DNA from: Megalonaias nervosa
Lineage: Eukaryota > Mollusca > Bivalvia > Unionida > Unionidae
DNA length: 64,000 bases
Assembly: GCA_016617855.1 (NCBI GenBank)
Contig: JAECUM010000796.1
Span: 96,536-160,535, forward strand
Reading direction: 5' to 3'
In this document: piece by piece, positions 12,201 through 24,300 of the stretch
Numbering within the stretch: position 1 is the stretch's first letter
Layout of the letters: the number at the start of each line of letters is the position of its first letter
Translations under genes and position numbers: made by a program
Notes under the pieces: generated by a model
Seen by the model: only the letters and a program-made list of their open reading frames with translations
Told to the model about the DNA's origin: nothing
Database searches by the model: none

Positions 12201-15200
12201 AGATTAGTCAGTGACACCTCAAACAATTTTCTAACAAAGAATATGCAAACAAAATCAGATTACATTTGACTTATGCTAAGTTGGCAACACTTTTTTTGAT
12301 CATACAACAATGAATATGTAAACTTGACCAACTGACCTTTGAATTAACTTCATTAAGATGTTTATTTAGTAGTTTCATCAATAAATAAATCAAAGACCAT
12401 TTGAGATAATGATATTTGAAATATCCTATGAATGATATCCAGTTGTTTCGAGCACATGCCAGTCACTGATTTTATATATATATATATATATATAATTGAA
12501 ATAAAGAACAACACAAACACCAATAAATATGTGTGACTAGTTTCGCATATACTGTATGCTTCTTCAGGCACAAAATATTTTGAAAGAAGCAGATGATGTA
12601 TATATATTTATAAACAATTACATTACTGACATAACATAATAAACAATATGCATTACCATAACAATCTCATATTATAATAAGATCAGAAAGATACAAGAGT
12701 CTCTAATGGTAACTGAATCAGTGAAATCACAATATAGAGACAAACAGTCATATATACAACATATCAATTTTGTATATGATGTATTAAGGAAATTGTGATA
12801 AAATATCTAACCTATGAATTGGGTAACTTTCTTTAATCAGTCTGTTCACTAACTACCCAATCACATTAACACTAGGATATTACTCTCTGCTACCAATGAA
12901 TAAAGCCCTCTCTGAAATACAAAAAACATCATTTCAGCTATGTATCATAAACACAAAGGAAAGTAACTAGATGGCCACAAATATCCCAAATGTTTACCAG
13001 TTCAAGATTGAGCAAATTCTGTCATAGAATGCTCACATTTGCCAGGAAGGGAGGGAGGGGTTGACAGTAATGTGACTGAGTAAGTATTTTCAAAGAATTA
13101 TAATTAACCCCAAAAAATTTCCTTTCTCGAACAAATGCATTACCCAATCATATTAACATCAGAAAAATTAGTAGGAGATGCTTCAGCATCTAATTTCTAC
13201 CCACCCACCAACATCAACCAGCACATGGTCACCTACAACTCACTTGACCACAAAAAAGGTTGCAGTTGCAGCTGAGCATTACATCTGTCACCAATTAATC
13301 ATTCTCTAGAGTACCCTCTGACAGGGTCATGCTTAGAGGCTTGCACAGACAGCTTGACGGGCAACACCTGTGCAGCTTGCTGTTTTGCATCTTCAATTCA
13401 ACACCCGAACAGGAGGGAGAAAGCTAAACAGTGGGGTTTCGGGGTGAAAGCAGTGTCACCATGTGGTGATGCTAAATGGAAGATCACAGGAGTCATCTTT
13501 TCTTTATCAAGTTGAGGGTACCCAAGGCAATTAGAGTGTTCAGCATTGTGGTCAGCAGCTCTACTAACTACACTGATAGTATGCCAAACCAATCCCCAGG
13601 CATGGTTACTTTCAGAATTCTTGGCTTGGCGAAAGATCATCAAAGATGCCAGGCAATGTAGAGGGGAAATCAACATGACATTCCTAACTTAGATGTGGCA
13701 TCAAACACTTGTATGTCACTTTATAACAGTGTGGAGCAGACATGTTGAAGGAATTAATATCCTTGTCTAGGCTATATATGTCTGATGGATAATCATTGTA
13801 TTGTGATTTGTATCACCCAAAAGCAGGTTCTCAAGTTACTAGGGTCATGAATTTAATTCAAGAGATGCCTGGTAATTTCTGTAGTCTATGATGATTGTGG
13901 TACAATTCCTTAGGACAGATGTTCATCTTTGTTGACAATGTCCAACAAGCTTTGACCATGTATGTAGTACTGACTGCCGGTGGAGAACAGCATTCCAACA
14001 AAGGCAAAATTCTGCAAATCTCTTTGATTGCCACCTGAAAATTTAATTCTGTTCTTTCCAAGGTTGGATCAGAATGTTCAGGCAAGTTTGTGTTGCCCCT
14101 AAATCAACTGAGGCATTGTCTTCTTGCATGCTCTCCATCCATGAGAATTGCATTCCATATAGCAATGATGATGCCAAAATCATCACCATGTACAAAAAGG
14201 CTCTACCTGTTGGATATGCAAGTAGGGCCATTCAAGTAATGTCCAGCATAGAGGGTGGTCCAGCTGTCAGTTTGGACCTAATGAAATGGCTGAATGGACA
14301 TCTCTAAATATGATGCCAGTTCAACCTGTACTGATTTCATGTTAGGAGGATTTAGAGTGTGTCCTTTCCACAATGCTGGACTAAAACAATCTGGCCATAT
14401 TGCACACATGCTAAATGGATGTGCAGAGGAGCACAGATTTATCTCATGGCTGTCCTCCATGGCTTTAAAATGTCTGCACTTTTTGCATGTGACTAACATT
14501 TCTTCAAAGAAAGAAGAAGAACAAACAAGTGCATACAGCAAGTTAACTTGCATTACAAAGATGACCTAAGAAGTCTGCAATAAGCATGATTTAACAGCAC
14601 AATATAATTACTGAGGTGAAAACTTGAGTGCTACCAACTGGTATCATATCAGCAACATCGACTGTTAAAAAATATGCATAAATACAAATAAATTCACCAT
14701 GAAAGAAACAAATGTTGTATACACCAGGTTTACCAACCTTTTGACTTAATTTATCACTGAAAAAAACTGTAGGATGGTCAAAATTAAATACAACTGCAAT
14801 GGATTTTTGGAAGCACTGTTAACAGTTGCAAGCAAATCTTTAAACATCCTGGAGATGGGTGGCCACCTAGTGGGGACATGTGGAGTTAATCTGTAAGTTT
14901 TAATTTCCTTTGTCTATACAATATATTGATGAAAAGACATTTTTACTCTTTAAGGGAGGGCTGGATTCAGAGGTAGCAGAGAGCAACTTCCTAATGTTAA
15001 TGCGATCAGGTATTGTATTTAACATTTGTGGAGAAATTTTGTCGTTTCAATTATGTACTACTACAGGTTCATTCTTGCCATAAAGTTTATATCAGTTAAA
15101 CCAAACTGCAATTTCTGTTTACATCTTGGTATATTTTATAGGTCATTGTACACATACATTCTGAGTAAAGCATTTTGAGCAGGTAAATCATATGGAAAGC

Positions 15201-15277
15201 TACGTACATAGTGATCTCATGTATGACATGAACTTAGTGATCAAAGCAATAAAATAGATCTTAAGTATTACATTTTA

Positions 15278-15311
<34 letters not shown>

Positions 15312-15541
15312 TTAACCTTTTAATACAAGTTTTATTTTAATGACCTTATTTTTTATTTTCTTAAATAGACTTTAAATTTGCTTTAATATTGGTACCATGG
15401 TTTATATAATTTAGTGCCTCACAGCAATAGCACATATCTGTTTAAATCTTTGAACTGTCATAACATTTACATAAACCTGCACTATCATTCACATGTACTT
15501 GAGCTACTAATGAGTATTACACTTGAATGCAGGCTTAAGTT

Positions 15542-15579
<38 letters not shown>

Positions 15580-18500
15580 ATGCAATTTACACTCATACTA
15601 AAGTCAAACTTTTGTATGGTTAAGCTAAAATATTGAATTTCTACCATACTGCTCTAATTCATAAGACTCCAGGTATAGCAGGAAACAACACGAGTCACAT
15701 CCAGTTAAATTGTTATAATGTCCCTTTCATGGTTTTGAAATTGCCATGGTGAACTGAACCATGCTGCATATAATGATGGGCAAATGTGCCTGAATTCAGT
15801 GTGTGCCAGTTTGAAACTTGAGTAGCTGTGGGAAGTTTATTTACAAAGATGGAATTTGTCACTGCAATGTTTGAGGTTTTACTGTCATAGGTCTGTTATC
15901 CACAGCCTCTTCAAAGGTATGATACGCACGTTCTAAAAATATTTCAATTAATATTCATCCTGCTGGATTAGAGCTCATGATATGGATGTTGTTCTAGTTG
16001 TTCTAGGGTTTAACGCCATTTTTCAGCACAAGATAGGCTAAACATAGCGGCCAGTATAAATGGTCGAGGAAGAACCCTGGAAAACCCCAGAAAGAACCAC
16101 CGACCCATGAGAAGCTACTGGCAAGCCTTCTCACATACCCATACTGGCTGAACCTGACACTCGAACACATGCAGACAGAGGTGAGATGGCAGTGATCCAT
16201 AACAGTGAGCGTTTTAGACCACTCGGCCACTCATGGCTCCTTAATATGGAGGTAAAAATGTTGTCTTACCCACGTATCCACTTGTCAGGACAAGACAGGT
16301 GGATTTTTGGAGTCCTGATCAGTGCTAAATTAAACAGTTTGACTGTGTGTGCCTACATGAATTGAGTATGAATATAACACCACTGCTAGCACAAGACGGG
16401 GTTATTTTGGAAGCCCTGCTCAGAATTAAGTCAACCAGTTTCATCTGTGCGTGTAAGTGTGTGATCTGGATTTTTAACATAGCTTTCAGTAATTTTTCAG
16501 TCATATCGCTACAATGTCTGCAGTGTGGCAGTTGATAGTGATGTCTAGCAATGGGGCATCATGCCACTGGCATGTAGCATTATGTTCCACCCAGTCTAAT
16601 TATCCTGACACCAGACTGACCAGTCCTAACACTATCCTCTTAATCCGGAGTGCCAAGTGAGGCATCATCTAGAACCATTTTTATAAGTCTTTGACATGAC
16701 TTGGCTGGGGTTTGAACCCATGACCTACCACATCCAAGGTGGATGCTCTAACCAATTTAGTGACCGAAGTAGTCCAACCAATCAGTATTAAGTCAACCAG
16801 TTTGACTGTGTGTGCCTGCATGAACTGAGTATGTACATAATACCGCTGCCAGGATGGGACAGGGACTTCTGGAGTCCTGATCAGTATTAAGTCAACCAGT
16901 TTGACTGTGTGCCTCCATGAACTGAGTATGTACATAATACCATTGCCAAGATGGGACAGGGATTTTTGGAGTCCAGATCAGTTTTAAGTTAATCTGCATG
17001 TCCATGTGTGCCAACCTAAGTATCTTCATAATACCATGAAACTCCTCATCAACCTTTCGATTAATATTTCAAACTACATAGGCTGCATGCTTTGCACAAC
17101 AATCTTCAGATTTTTATCAGTGTATATATGTATGTATGTGCATGAACATGTATGCAGGTGTGTAAGATGGAGATATAGGGTGACTGATTTAACCATAATG
17201 AAAAAACAACTGAGAAAAATGTGAACAATGAAACTTAACTGCAAACTGTAGTTTGTTTTATCTGTTGGTTTACTGTTTCATTTTTCATGTCTGAATATGA
17301 TTAAGAAAGATGCCATGAGCCAAATTTTGTATACAGTCTATAATTAATCACTATAAATACCACTAAAGAATTCTAATACCACTAACAAATTCTAAAACCA
17401 CTAAAATATTATAATACCATTAATTCTAATACCACTGATAAATTCTAAAACCACTAATTTAAAAATATTATAATACCATTAATTCTAATACCACTAAAAA
17501 TTTTTAGAACCAAATACCACTATAAAATTTGAATATCATTATAAATGGCCTATTTACTGCTTAGAGGATATACTAAACTTTTTATAAAACTGTTGTGTAA
17601 GTTTAAATATAATTGATTTGTTCTGCTTTGAAATACTTACCCTATGTAAGTATATTTATTGCTGCCTATGGATGAATATGTACACTGTGCTACCTGTAAC
17701 AGAAAAAAAGAATAACATGAAAGACAAAATGTAGGACAAAGGTAAATTTATCTAGGAAATACTTTTCAAAGAAGAATAGCATTTCTGGGTGCCACTGCTT
17801 TTTTTAAATACATGATAACAATGTATAATGTACCTAACAAACAAGTTGCACTAGGATAGAAACATCATAAATATGACAATATAATCTCATAAATATCTGT
17901 AACACCCTTATTATGAAACAATACAATCTGTCAATCTTTAGATATATCTTGGAACAACCTGACTATACAAGATGAATTTCCTTCAAGCCTTATTCTACAC
18001 ATTTGTATTCTTATTAAAACATAAAATACTGAAAAACAAAGCTTTGTAACAACTTTTTTCTTCAGCTGTGCCTGTAACTTCTGAAAGCAGCTGGATGTGA
18101 ATAATATATAAATATATATAAAACATCTTAATTACTCTGAGTTATACTTTAAACTGCTCCAACTTAACCTGCCAGGTGACTAAAATAAATGAACTAATGA
18201 AAAAGATCACCCACCAAATAATCTCCTGGTTGAATTATGACAGGCTTCTGCACTGGGTAAAATGCCTGAAAGGACAAACAAAATATAGTCAGCATGCAAG
18301 GTGCAAATTTAATACAATGATATCAGTGCATACCACACTTAACAAAACTCTGCAGACCAGTAAAAGGTGTTCCTTAGGAACAGAATGCCACTAAAACAAG
18401 AGTCCCTCAATATGACTGATAATCTATTGGCCAACAAGTGACCCTAATTGGGACTGATACTCTATTGACCAACAAGTGTCCCTAACTGGGACTGATACTC

Positions 18501-21344
18501 TATTGACCAACAAGTGTCCATAACTGGGACTGATACTCTTTTGACCAACAAGTGTCCCTAACTGGGACTGATATTCTAGTGGTCAACAAGAGTCCATCAG
18601 TGGGACTGATACTCTATTGGTCAACAAGAGTCCATCAGTGGGGCTGATACTCAATTCACCAACAAGATTTTCTCAGTGGAACTGATACTTTATTTGTCAA
18701 CAAGAGTCCATCAGTGGAACTGATACTCTATTGACCAATGAAAGTCCCTCAATGGGACTGATACTTTATTGATCAACAAGAGTCCTCAATGGGACTGATA
18801 CTCTATTGGTCAACAAGAGTCCATCAGTGGGACTGATACTCTATTGGTCAACAAGAGTCCATCATTGGGGCTGATACTCAATTCACCAACAAGATTTTCT
18901 CAGTGGGACTGATACTCTATTTGTCAACAAGAGTCCATCAGTGGAAGTGATACTCTATTGGCCAACAAGAGTCCCTCAGTGAGACTGATACTCAACTGGC
19001 CAAAAAGAATTTAACTGGTGAAAAGTCTATTTTTTTCTGTCCTTTTATTCTTTTTTAGTTGTTGAGTATTCAAACCATCCATAATATTCTTGAGAAACTC
19101 TACCGTACCAAAACTGGTAATAATACTATTATTTGTTTGAGTTAACATGTTCACAAGACACCTGAAAGGGAAGTATACAATTCTTTGTCATGGCCATTAA
19201 CCTTCAACCTCACAGCATTAATAGAAAATAAGTGAACTGAATTGTCTCATACAACAAGATACATATGCATGCTAAAGTTTGGTGGAATCTGTAATTATTA
19301 TTGGTATGTGTGTGTGTGCATGTGAGGGGAAGAAACAAAAATACAAAAAGTTACTGAATTTACATTATTCAAGGTATTCCTCAGATATATACATAAAATG
19401 ATTTTGATAAAAAAAATTCATACTTGCTATTGTTATTAAGTTCACAAGCCCATGCTAAAATTACATATCAAGACCTATGACCATCAAATCAATGTCAGAA
19501 TGCTAACAACTGCTTTACTGGAATGCAACTTAATACAAATTCTAGTCAACATAAAATTTGTATATGCACAAGTCACTGTGTTCATAAGCTCAGTCAATTA
19601 CAAAAGCAATCAATGACCCCTGACTTGATGCCACTGTCAATTAAGTCTGGTTTTCAAACTCTGTCACAAAAGTGTGGATATGTTGGCAGACAATCTGTAG
19701 TACTCTAATTCAGAACCAATTACATATTATGAGATGTTAGTAATATCCCCATGACAAGGCCACCATTCATGCAAGCGCAGCAATAACAAGATTTTCAAGA
19801 TGGCTGTTTTTCTGAAATGCATTTTCAGTCAGAACCAATAACATTGCTTAGATTCTGATGATAGCTGCACTAATTACCACAATGAAGGTCTAATCATCAA
19901 CATTTTCACTGAAGACTAACCAGATATCATAAGAAGTCTTTTTAGCCAAAATCCAATTTTAATAATTTTTCCAGGCAAAAAAGTAAAAACAAGATTTTCA
20001 AGATGGCTCCCACAGGAAATAATAGATCTTCACAGGGCACCATATTCCATTAAGGACCATCTAAATATATGCTCATTTTGAATAAACCCTGCATGGTTCA
20101 AGGACTGGAATGAATTATGTATTATAAACATTAAACCATTTCACATAGCTGGAATTATTCTACTGTGATATTATTATCAGCCAGTTTGTCTCTAGTTGTA
20201 CATTTACATTTACTTAAGCAACTCTTGACTAAGCTCCATACTTTCTGCAATCTGAGAATCTGGGAACATTTTCAGAAGAGTTTCCCTGCATAATCCATCA
20301 CAGATATTGGAAGTCCATGTTCCACAATAAATTTTTCAAACAATACTTCAGCATTTGTTACACTGAAGTATGAATGTGATGTAGAATTTGAACTCATTTA
20401 ACCAGCAGATTCCATAGCTTGGCCAAAGTAATGTGCTGTGTAGTAGAGACATATCTCTGAGTGTTCATTCATTTTACAAGTGTTTTCCACAAAAATTGGA
20501 GGCATTTGATATCTTTTTACTTCAAAATCGTTTACTGATTTACTGAATATGCGCATGTGCTAGCGGCAAAGTTGTCAGGGTAAATCCCTGGACACTGGCA
20601 CCTAATGACGCCACTGATCTCTTAATGTCATTGAGGCCTCCATATTTATGATAATGTCCATCTGACAAATTTAGCAGAAACAATAGCTATCATCCAAGTG
20701 TGATTTGGTGATTACATCAGGGTAAGTCAACGCATATTCCTCATAGCATTTCTGTTTGAATTTCATCTTGGCTATACACTTGGCCATATTTAGTTGTGCA
20801 AATGTGTTTTTGTTGTCATCCGACATTCTTATGCTTTTAATATAATGCCAACACAATGATATATGATTACTGGAAGGTCTAAATTTTACAAATGGCTGGC
20901 AATGCTCTCAACAAAACAAAGAAAACAAATATGGTGATGATATACTTTCAAGGGGTTCTGCACATGTTCTCAAGAACATGAGATGCAAAAAGAAAGCAAA
21001 ACTAGTTTAGCAAGCATCTCTCAGATTTTGAAACCAATTTTTCTTTTTAACTTCAGGACATAAAAATCAGAATTTTTAATAGCATATTCAGAATACGGAA
21101 TTACAGTTCCAAATTCGGATAGATTCAGGTGAAACAGGAATCAATGGCAGGTGTGCACACAATTGCACAGGAATGATTCCAAGCACAGTTTATGAATTCC
21201 ATGACTGTCCCAATTCTAACATTGCACACGGACAAGTCTTTAATCACACTTTGCAGTTCTAAAATTCCCATAAAGTCCAACATTTTGAGAATCCCCCACT
21301 GCACAATGCAATAAAGCAATTTTACAGCCCCTCATCATTTGTGC

Positions 21345-21379
<35 letters not shown>

Positions 21380-24300
21380 TATATAGCCACAGTATTAGGA
21401 TCTTTAAAGTCATTATTCTGGGGTTTTGTTTCTTGAGGTAAGGAGGCCAATGTCTCTTGCATATCTGGATTGATGTCTGAAAAGCTGTGTTGGTGGTTAT
21501 CAATTTCATATACAATATTTATTTCAAATAATTATACTGTGGCAGTAGTTGCACTTTCATGACCTTATTAACCCATAACCTGGTGCTCCTGGAGGGGGTA
21601 GATGCCAAAAACAAATGTGTCATATTACTTTGCATCTTCAGGAAATTGCTGCACTAATACCACAGATTTTGTTAAAGTCTATCTAAAACTAAGATGAGAA
21701 AGCCTAATGGATGGATGAATGGACAGACAGACATCACATCATCCTTGTCTCGATTTAAAAAGCGTGGGGACAAAAATCTGTATATTACATGATACATTAA
21801 AAGTTTTCTGTAAATTACTTTGCATTTGCATAATACCAATGACATCTTAAATTATCACTGCCATGAAACCATCTTCATCATCACAATTATCAATATCACC
21901 AGCAGAACATAATAAACAAACCACCTCTATCATCATTGCAACCATCAAATCACATCAATATATAGTCATTATTATTCATCATCATCATTTTCATTATCAA
22001 TATACAATCATGTAATTAAATATATCACTGTCATCAAAGTTATCTTCATCATTATTACCTGCGGCCACTGAGGATTGCCCTTCCCTATCATATTCCAAGT
22101 TGAGTTCTTCACATAGCCAGATATTACCGTCGCTGTTAAAATAAAGCAATACATGCACTCATTTTTATAGGAATATAATGGGTGCAAAGCCCCTCGCTAC
22201 AATGCTTTTCAGTGAAACTAAGGTAGAGTATATAAAAGTGATGAGTGTTACAGCCAAAACTACATATAACTGGGTACCAGATATACTCGATTACGAGTCC
22301 AACTGCAAACTGCACAGACCCAGATCTGCCAATGTATAATGCACTGGCAGATCAGAATCTGTGCAGTTTCATAGGAGTAATCAGTAGAACAAACAACACA
22401 AACTGATCTGAGGGGCACATGATGCTATGGCAGGTCAGGCTCTTTGTCTTTTTGCAATTTATAAGCGAGTATATACGGAAAATTACGATCAAAGGCTATT
22501 TAACAAAAGGGTATGTTAAATGTAAGATCTCATTATAGTCGGGTGTAAAATCAGATCAAGATGAGCTTGAATATGTGAAGAACTGAAGTAAATTACAGTA
22601 TATTCTCATTTATAAGGCAGGTTGAACTGCAAACTGCAAAGACCCAGATCTGTCATCACATAATGCACAACAAGATCTGGGTCTATACAGTTTTTTTTGT
22701 GTAATCAGTTGGACAAACAACATAGACACAGCTCTGCCGACACATTTTGCAATGATAGATTAGGGTCTATATTGTTTGTCCTTGGATGAAAATTCCCTTT
22801 TGTCCTTGGATGAAAATTCCCTGGCCCAATGAACCCATAAAACTAACAGTAGTCCCTCAAAGGGAGTAACACTCTACCTCTAAAGCGAACTTCTGGAAAT
22901 TCAAGAAAAGACAATTTCTTCTTTTTAACTGCTGAGTGCTGAAAACATCAAGGATGTTCTTAAGCAATAAGATTTCAAATTAGCCACTATGGTGGACATA
23001 CTGAATGAACATGTATCAGTTCCATTTAGGGCAAACTAGACATCACTGGCAGACTTTTGGTTATAAAAAAAAAACCCTGTAAATATAACATCAATTCTGC
23101 AGGAACAGTAATAACAAGATTTTTAAAATGGCTTTTGTGGTAGCCATATTTAATATAAGACTGGTACCATTTCTAAAAGAGAAACTATGATGGCTGGTGA
23201 TGTGGTCATATTAGGCAGCAGATTGGCATTCATTTCATTAAAGACCAGCTAGACATCAGAAGAAGAGTTCCAGGAAAAAAAAAAACCTATATGTAAGATT
23301 TAACATTTCAGATTACTGACATCAAAATTATCAAGATGTCTGCTGAGGTGGCCATATCTAAGGTCAAATCATAAACATTTTCATTTAGAACCAAAAAAAA
23401 GATATAATTTGTAGTCTTCAGTGAAAAGTCCATTTTGAGATAACTTTCTGTTTAGTAACAACAAGATTTTCAAAATGGCTGCTGTGGTGGCCATACTAGA
23501 TCAGCATAATTTTCACTGAGGACAATTTGTGCTATGGATGGAGGACAGACAACAGGTCATAAGCTCTTCTGGTCTATGACTAGTGAAACTAAAAAATCTC
23601 TGCCAGGCATGTACAATTTCATGCAACTAGTCCAATCTTTGAACATCAAAAACGATAAAATATACAAAAAAAAAACAAACTTGGGATCATTTTTCTCCAC
23701 ATCATCCATGTTGTGGCCATGATCTTGATCTTTGACCTTTATCACTCACAAGTGTCATATTGTGGGCAAAGAATAAAGTTTGTGCAAACAGAAGAATGAT
23801 GCAGCCATTATAGACTGCATGAAACAAAAGTTGTAACCAGATTTCATATTAAAAAAACTATACTGTGACTGCATTGTCTGTCCTTAGTTCAACATAATGA
23901 AGTGGCAAGATCTTCACTTTTATAAATTGCATAACATCTATTCAATAGGTCTTGTCAAGGTACAACATAGCACCAAGGATTTCAGCAAAAGAAACAAAAA
24001 ACCTCAAGAGTACCATGAATGGCATCTTATATGCCTACCCCATGTGAGTACTTTATGTTGATAACTGAAAGTTTTGTGCAGAAATAACTTTTATCTATCA
24101 GCTACCATGACCCTGACCATTCGACCCCCAAAACATACAGGCTTTTTCTTACCCTAAGTGCAAGTCATCCACAAAGTTTGGTCATTATGTATGATGTAGA
24201 ACTTATATTATTGTGTGAAAACAACTGTTCTTTTCAGTCAGTGACCTTGACCTTTGACCATTTGTCCCTAAAATTAAAGAGCTTCTTTCTTAAGTCCATG

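Larger units (their letters stand above)
11091..17640 (-). other. PAM intron 11
   Basis: 6.5 kb. Holds a dispersed repeat, a hammerhead-like motif (12531-12570), a less AT-rich stretch with several short overlapping ORFs (13350-14570, unidentified and probably a decayed element), (TAA)n and (CT)n runs, a SINE (15988-16240), a ~97-bp tandem array with a second SINE inside, and an AT-rich tandem block (17345-17545). Confidence 0.7.
18266..22058 (-). other. PAM intron 9
   Basis: 3.8 kb. Holds the 38-bp minisatellite, two units of the ~140-bp repeat family (19770-20060), an hAT transposase relic (20205-20850) and a CA microsatellite. Confidence 0.75.

Noticed and set aside
13350..14570. Cluster of short ORFs on both strands in a less AT-rich stretch
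   Set aside because: No frame runs beyond about 90 codons and none shows a family motif. Probably an old repeat; cannot be named.
15988..16230. 75-codon minus-strand ORF
   Set aside because: It is the translation of a tRNA-derived SINE, not a gene.
16640..16770. tRNA gene-like A and B boxes (also near 26.2, 32.1 and 45.3 kb)
   Set aside because: Each is the head of a SINE with a non-tRNA body. Acceptor stems do not fold, so these are not tRNA genes.
18405..19010. CRISPR-like regular repeats
   Set aside because: Units are contiguous with no unique spacers, in a eukaryotic intron; a minisatellite.
21240..21515. 91-codon ORF with a Cys-Val run
   Set aside because: Arises from the (CA)n microsatellite.
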